Assembly: GCA_003160265.1 (NCBI GenBank)
Contig: PLQY01000063.1
Coordinates: 17,430-32,883, forward strand
Reading direction: 5' to 3'
Origin: Peptococcaceae bacterium
Lineage (GTDB): Bacteria; Bacillota; DSM-12270; Thermacetogeniales; Thermacetogeniaceae
Length of the DNA stretch: 15,454 bases
Part shown: in pieces, positions 12,069 through 15,454 of the stretch
Layout of the letters: each line of letters begins with the position of its first letter
Position numbering within the stretch: position 1 is the first letter of the stretch
The notes under the pieces: model-generated
The model's input: only the letters and a program-made list of their open reading frames with translations
What the model was told of the DNA's origin: nothing
The model's database searches: none
Translations under genes and position numbers: made by a program

Positions 12069-13415
12069 GTGACACGAGTGGCTGTGAATCTAAGAAATAT
12101 TGTAGTTGGTGCTGATGTGCAGATCCCGTTGCCGAATGGACGGCAGGTCACACCGGTCAATCTGGACAATGCGGCTAGCACTCCGCCGTTCTTGTCGGTA
12201 TTGCAGGCGATTGAGAGGTTTGCTCCATGGTATTCTTCCATACATCGAGGCCAAGGCTATAAATCCGTTGCCTCAACCGAGATGTATGAGTCCGGACGAG
12301 ATGCCATCAAACGTTTTGTCAATGCCGACAACATCAAGAATACCGTGATCTATACTAAAAATACCACAGAATCGATCAATATACTTGCCCATGTCTTGCA
12401 GCAAGATCAGAAGACCAGAGTGGTGTTGTCTACGGAAATGGAGCATCTGGCCAATGACTTGCCCTGGCGGGAGAACTTTTTCGTCAAGTATATAAAAGTC
12501 GACGAATTTGGCAGGCTGTCAATTGACGACCTGGAGAAGAAACTGCAGGAGTACCGGGGAAGCGTCAAGCTGGTTACCGTCGCCGGCGCCTCTAATGTCA
12601 CCGGATATGTCAATCCGATCTACACCATTGCGCCGATAGCCCATCATTATGGGGCTCAGATACACGTGGACGGCGCACAGCAGGTTCCCCACCTCTCATT
12701 TGACATGAAACCCTATGATTCTCCAGAACACATCGACTATTTGAGTTTTTCCGGGCATAAAATGTATGCTCCTTTTGGCACCGGGGTTCTGATCGGGCCG
12801 AGCACTGTCTTTCAGAATACAGATCCGTTTCTAAAGGGAGGGGGCGCCGTAAGGTTGGTTTCCCGGCAATTTGTGGACTGGGACGATCCTCCGGCAAGAG
12901 ATGAGGCAGGCACATCCAATGTTATGGGTGTTGTAGCGCTTGTAGCAGCGATCAAGGAACTGGAGTCGCTGAATATGGTCGATATCCGCAGCTACGAAAG
13001 GCGGCTGATCGACCATGCGATCGAACGGTTGCAAACAATCAGGTTCATAAAACTGTACTGTTTCCAAGCAAAGGATGAGGCGAGGATCAGCCTGATCTCT
13101 TTCGCAGTTGAGGGTCTGAACCATCATGTGGTAGCACAGATACTGTCCGATGAATTTGGCATCGCGGTCAGGAGCGGTTTATTTTGTGCACATCCATACG
13201 TAGAGAAACTGCTTCATATGAGCCAGAAAGATATTGAAGCTTTTCGCAAGGATCCGCACCTACCCTTTCCCGGTCTCGTGCGGATCAGCCTGGGCCTGTA
13301 CAATCAACTCGAAGAGATTGATATTTTCTTGGATGCGATAGCAAAAATTGCGGGCAGCAGAGAGCATTATCGAGAAAAATTCACTCCCGGCGTCAAATTG
13401 GCCTGGCACGGATAG
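12069..13415 (+). CDS. Class V aminotransferase, cysteine desulfurase / selenocysteine lyase-like
   Basis: A 448-residue PLP-dependent enzyme. The PLP region shows NVTG, HVDGAQ (199-204, the Asp that binds the pyridine nitrogen) and SGHKMYAPFGTG (228-239) with Lys 231 forming the Schiff base. RSGLFCAHP (368-376) carries Cys 373 at the position of the persulfide-forming cysteine of SufS/CsdA-type desulfurases. By family it would take sulfur (or selenium) from cysteine, leaving alanine. It is about 40 residues longer than typical SufS, partly from an N-terminal extension of about 25 residues before NLDNAAS. No suf, isc or sulfur acceptor gene is next to it, so pathway is unknown. Start GTG at 12069 is approximate; GTG at 12078, five nt after GGTGA, is equally possible. 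Confidence 0.9.
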   Translation: MTRVAVNLRNIVVGADVQIPLPNGRQVTPVNLDNAASTPPFLSVLQAIERFAPWYSSIHRGQGYKSVASTEMYESGRDAIKRFVNADNIKNTVIYTKNTTESINILAHVLQQDQKTRVVLSTEMEHLANDLPWRENFFVKYIKVDEFGRLSIDDLEKKLQEYRGSVKLVTVAGASNVTGYVNPIYTIAPIAHHYGAQIHVDGAQQVPHLSFDMKPYDSPEHIDYLSFSGHKMYAPFGTGVLIGPSTVFQNTDPFLKGGGAVRLVSRQFVDWDDPPARDEAGTSNVMGVVALVAAIKELESLNMVDIRSYERRLIDHAIERLQTIRFIKLYCFQAKDEARISLISFAVEGLNHHVVAQILSDEFGIAVRSGLFCAHPYVEKLLHMSQKDIEAFRKDPHLPFPGLVRISLGLYNQLEEIDIFLDAIAKIAGSREHYREKFTPGVKLAWHG

Positions 13416-13490
13416 ATCCGTTGGCCTTCCCAGCGTTTTCGCCGAAGCAGTGCGCACCGGAAAGGAATTATGAGCACGGACCCTCGTCAA

Positions 13491-13513
13491 GCTGAAAAAT
13501 CCATAAAGTGGAT
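13491..13513 (-). terminator. Weak terminator candidate after the flippase-like gene
   Basis: On the minus strand ATCCA-CTTTA-TGGAT forms a 5-bp stem followed by TTTTC, about 20 nt past the stop of the flippase-like gene. The short stem makes it a weak call. Confidence 0.3.
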
Positions 13514-13533
13514 AAGAAATGCGGTTCCCCACT

Positions 13534-14574
13534 TCAGTGCTGCTTCCGGCTGCGAAAAGACCTGATATGGCGCAAGAGGAAAAAACCTATGGCTAGCGGT
13601 ATCCAGAAGTTGAGGCCGCGGAAGGTGAGGGTAGTAAAGATGGCGATTCTGCCTCGCACCTTCAGAGATCTGAAGACCGCAGGCATGACTCCTTCTACGA
13701 TCCCGATCCCCTGTGGTGTGGGAGAGACGATGGCGAAAAGGATCCCCATGGAGTATCCGGCAACCAGCACTGGAAACGTGATTGGATAGTTAAAAGACAG
13801 AAAAATGACATAGAGACTGGCCATGCTAATCAGGTGCGCTAATAAGGCGATCAACAAGGCGCGTCCCAAGCTCCAGTGGTGGTGTCCGATAGCCCTGGAC
13901 GCAGCGATGAACTCGGTAGTGTTCTTTGCCGCCCAGTTGCTTGCCAGGGGCGATTGACGCCTAAACCAGGATGTAAACCAATTGACGGCGGACTGCACCG
14001 AGCCCAGAAGTGTCTCCAGGAGACGCGGCCACCAGTGGGCGAGCAACAGAAAAGCGCCAAGAACGAGAGTCGAAAGCAGCAGGATGATTGCTGCCAGCAC
14101 CTGATATTGGCTAAGATGCTTTAACAGGAAGAGATACGACAGGCCTGAGATCAGAATGATGGAGAAGGCGATGAAAGACACCAGAGTGACCAGGAGCATC
14201 CCGGCGGCCGCCCGGGCAGGTGAACGGCCGCGCAGGGCCGCATCATCCGCAAAGAGGGCGATTCCGGCCATACCACCGATAGGAGCGATCACGTTGATGA
14301 AGAGCGAAGCGAGAACAACCGGAAGCAGTTCAAATACGTTGCTTTCAAGTTCAACAGACGCGAAAGCAGCCTGGTAGAGAGCTGAGCAGAGAACGTAGTA
14401 GATGACCTGCAGAAGGGCGGCTATAACCACCAATTGCCAGGATGCCCGAAGGATCATCCGGGACAGTCTTTCTATTTCAGTCAGGTTGCTCAACACCAGC
14501 CAGACAAAAGCTATAAGCACCAGCAAGAACAGCCAGTGACGCACCTCTAGTTTCAATACCTTTGATCCGGTCAT
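13534..14574 (-). CDS. Flippase-like integral membrane protein (LPG synthase transmembrane / YbhN family)
   Basis: A 346-residue protein with about seven to eight membrane helices, including HWLFLLVLIAFVWLVLS near the N-terminus. Family-like features are the conserved VIAPIGGMAGIALFA segment, the SPTPQGIGIVEGVMPAVF motif near the C-terminus and the final FRGLNFWIPLAIGFF helix. This family (PF03706) includes the membrane half of MprF and related proteins that move lipids or polyprenyl-linked sugars. There is no MprF synthase domain, so a lipid flippase-type role is likely but substrate unknown. The frame is open to ATG at 14700, but an extended -10 (TGTTATAAT, 14673-14665) lies within that stretch and GGTGAG precedes ATG at 14574, so the shorter start is preferred. 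It is convergent with the class V aminotransferase. Confidence 0.85.
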   Translation of the reverse strand: MTGSKVLKLEVRHWLFLLVLIAFVWLVLSNLTEIERLSRMILRASWQLVVIAALLQVIYYVLCSALYQAAFASVELESNVFELLPVVLASLFINVIAPIGGMAGIALFADDAALRGRSPARAAAGMLLVTLVSFIAFSIILISGLSYLFLLKHLSQYQVLAAIILLLSTLVLGAFLLLAHWWPRLLETLLGSVQSAVNWFTSWFRRQSPLASNWAAKNTTEFIAASRAIGHHHWSLGRALLIALLAHLISMASLYVIFLSFNYPITFPVLVAGYSMGILFAIVSPTPQGIGIVEGVMPAVFRSLKVRGRIAIFTTLTFRGLNFWIPLAIGFFLLRHIRSFRSRKQH

Positions 14575-14664
14575 CTTCTCACCGGCAAGAGAGTCATGGC
14601 CACTTGCTATTCGCTCCCCTGGAAGCTTCAAATCCCTAGCCCCATTCATTCCATCAGTACTAAA

Positions 14665-14673
14665 ATTATAACA
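14665..14673 (-). promoter_or_regulatory. Extended -10 promoter of the flippase-like gene
   Basis: TGTTATAAT on the minus strand is a perfect TGn-TATAAT element, about 90 nt before the preferred ATG at 14574. The -35 region is poor. A second TATAAT occurs about 20 nt upstream. Its place downstream of the first in-frame ATG argues against that ATG as the start. Confidence 0.5.
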
Positions 14674-14759
14674 TGTGCCGGGGTGCATTATACCTGCCAT
14701 CGAATTTTAAGTAATCTTTAAGCCACTGCCCCTTGCAGGCCTAAAAAATTTGCGCAAAG

Positions 14760-14797
14760 AAAAGAGCGTACCCGCAGGTTTCTGGGTACGCTCTTTT
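14760..14797. terminator. Strong, symmetric terminator after the SLH protein gene
   Basis: AAAAGAGCGTACCC (14760-14773) and GGGTACGCTCTTTT (14784-14797) form a perfect 14-bp stem with a 10-nt loop. On the minus strand, 11 nt past the SLH gene stop, the stem ends in TTTT followed by CTTT, giving a good intrinsic terminator for that gene. The A/T ends make it usable on both strands. Confidence 0.85.
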
Positions 14798-14808
14798 GGG
14801 AATTAAAC

Positions 14809-15454
14809 TTACTTGCCTAAAAAGTTGAGCATCTGGTAAAGCATCGCCGCCGCCTGGGCCCTGGTGGCGTGAGCCAGTGGGACAAGATGATCTGCGGACA
14901 TGCCGATGACGATACCTGCCTTGACAGCCTCGTCCACTCCGGTCGTTGCCCAACCGTCGACACGCGAGCCGTCGCTGAAAGCGCTCAGTTCGGTGCCGTT
15001 GACAACGGGAGCTTTAGTTCCCAGAGCCTTGGCCACCATTACGGCCATCTGCTCTCTGGTGATCAGAGTATAGGGACCAAACTGGGTGGTACCCCCATAA
15101 CCGGATACCAGGCCTGCTGCCGCAACAGCGTTAACGGGGCCGTAATCCCAGGAACCCTGGGCGACATCCGTGAAGGCGGTGGTTGTGTTGGTAATGTTCA
15201 GCCCGAGGGCTTTTGCCAGCATGGTGGCAAACTCGGCCCTGGTGATGGCGGCATTCGGCTTGAAGGTGCCATCCGTATAACCGGCCACAATACCCCGGGT
15301 GGCCAGGTTGGTGATGATACTGTATCCCCAGAAGGATGTGGGGACATCGGAGAAGGCTGTTCCTGTTGTCGGTGTTGGTGGCTGCACCCCTGCGGTGAAG
15401 CTCATGACCGTTCCATCTGCCGTGCCGTACGAGTTGGTGGCATAGGCCTCGAAG
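14809..15454 (-). CDS. S-layer homology (SLH) domain cell-surface protein, C-terminal part (cut by window edge)
   Basis: The last 214 residues of a protein whose start lies beyond the right edge; the frame continues open to 15454. The first residues read FEAYATNSYGTADGTVMSFT, like the last strand of a fibronectin type III or Ig-like repeat, so the missing part is probably a chain of such modules. A short Pro/Thr linker follows, then three SLH repeats: FSDVPTSFWGY... with TRAEFATMLAKAL, FTDVAQGSWDY... with TREQMAVMVAKAL, and FSDGSRVDGW... with TRAQAAAMLYQML. Three SLH repeats non-covalently anchor proteins to pyruvylated secondary cell-wall polymers in Gram-positive bacteria. The third repeat is the most divergent. 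Function of the exposed part cannot be seen. The ATG at 15405 is internal, not the start. Confidence 0.93.
   Translation of the reverse strand, partial: FEAYATNSYGTADGTVMSFTAGVQPPTPTTGTAFSDVPTSFWGYSIITNLATRGIVAGYTDGTFKPNAAITRAEFATMLAKALGLNITNTTTAFTDVAQGSWDYGPVNAVAAAGLVSGYGGTTQFGPYTLITREQMAVMVAKALGTKAPVVNGTELSAFSDGSRVDGWATTGVDEAVKAGIVIGMSADHLVPLAHATRAQAAAMLYQMLNFLGK

Noticed and set aside
14575..14700. A 42-residue N-terminal extension of the flippase-like protein
   Set aside because: The extended -10 promoter lies inside it and the extra residues are polar and unlike the family.
1..15454. CRISPR array, tRNA or rRNA genes, phage or defence island
   Set aside because: No regularly spaced repeats, no cloverleaf-like sequences and no phage, toxin-antitoxin or nuclease genes were found on either strand.

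Overview
The window looks like a chromosomal segment of a low-to-mid GC Gram-positive bacterium, most likely in the Clostridia. Evidence for this is a BirA-type biotin operator in front of a bioY ECF-transporter operon, a TPP riboswitch in front of a thiD-thiM-thiE operon, a cell-wall protein with three C-terminal S-layer homology (SLH) repeats, strong GGAGG ribosome binding sites with several TTG/GTG starts, and an efflux adaptor paired with an ABC ATPase. The lineage is inferred. No rRNA, tRNA, CRISPR array or intact mobile element was seen.

Layout, left to right. (1) 1-1133, minus strand: an HlyD-type adaptor followed by an ABC ATPase cut by the window edge, with a palindrome-rich promoter at about 1253-1287. 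(2) 1464-2477, minus: a PAS-GGDEF diguanylate cyclase. (3) 2722-3666, minus: a D-2-hydroxyacid dehydrogenase. (4) 3846-5995, minus: bioY-ecfA-ecfT, a three-gene biotin ECF transporter, with a perfect 13-bp inverted repeat (6090-6123) matching the BirA operator and lying over a TTGACA -35 box. (5) 6124-6622: mostly non-coding, with a possible decayed sulfatase tail on the plus strand. (6) 6623-7183, plus: nitroreductase. (7) 7184-7557: a cluster of four hairpins, the last a good intrinsic terminator. (8) 7558-8490, plus: EamA/DMT permease, overlapping tail to tail with the next operon. (9) 11341 down to 8465, minus: thiD, thiM, thiE and an MtnX-like HAD phosphatase, led by a TPP riboswitch at about 11517-11606 and a 175-nt hairpin-rich leader. 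(10) 11600-12068: mostly non-coding, with a possible 42-residue basic ORF. (11) 12069-13415, plus: a class V aminotransferase / cysteine desulfurase-like enzyme. (12) 13534-14574, minus: a flippase-like (LPG synthase transmembrane/YbhN) membrane protein. (13) 14809-15454, minus: the C-terminal part of an SLH-domain protein, ending at a strong hairpin terminator.

How the genes fit together. Two vitamin modules dominate. The biotin module imports biotin and should be shut off by biotinyl-AMP-bound BirA. The thiamine module phosphorylates HMP and hydroxyethylthiazole, joins them into thiamine monophosphate (TMP), and should be shut off by TPP. No thiC, thiG or thiH is present here, so locally it is a salvage operon. 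The most interesting inference is that the HAD phosphatase, whose start overlaps the thiE stop by 4 nt, acts on TMP or a related thiamine phosphate, taking the place of the usual ThiL step. The remaining genes are single units of common families. I did not find an obviously new multi-gene system. The best leads are the HAD-thiE coupling, the hairpin cluster at 7245-7434 and the unusual leader region around the thi riboswitch.
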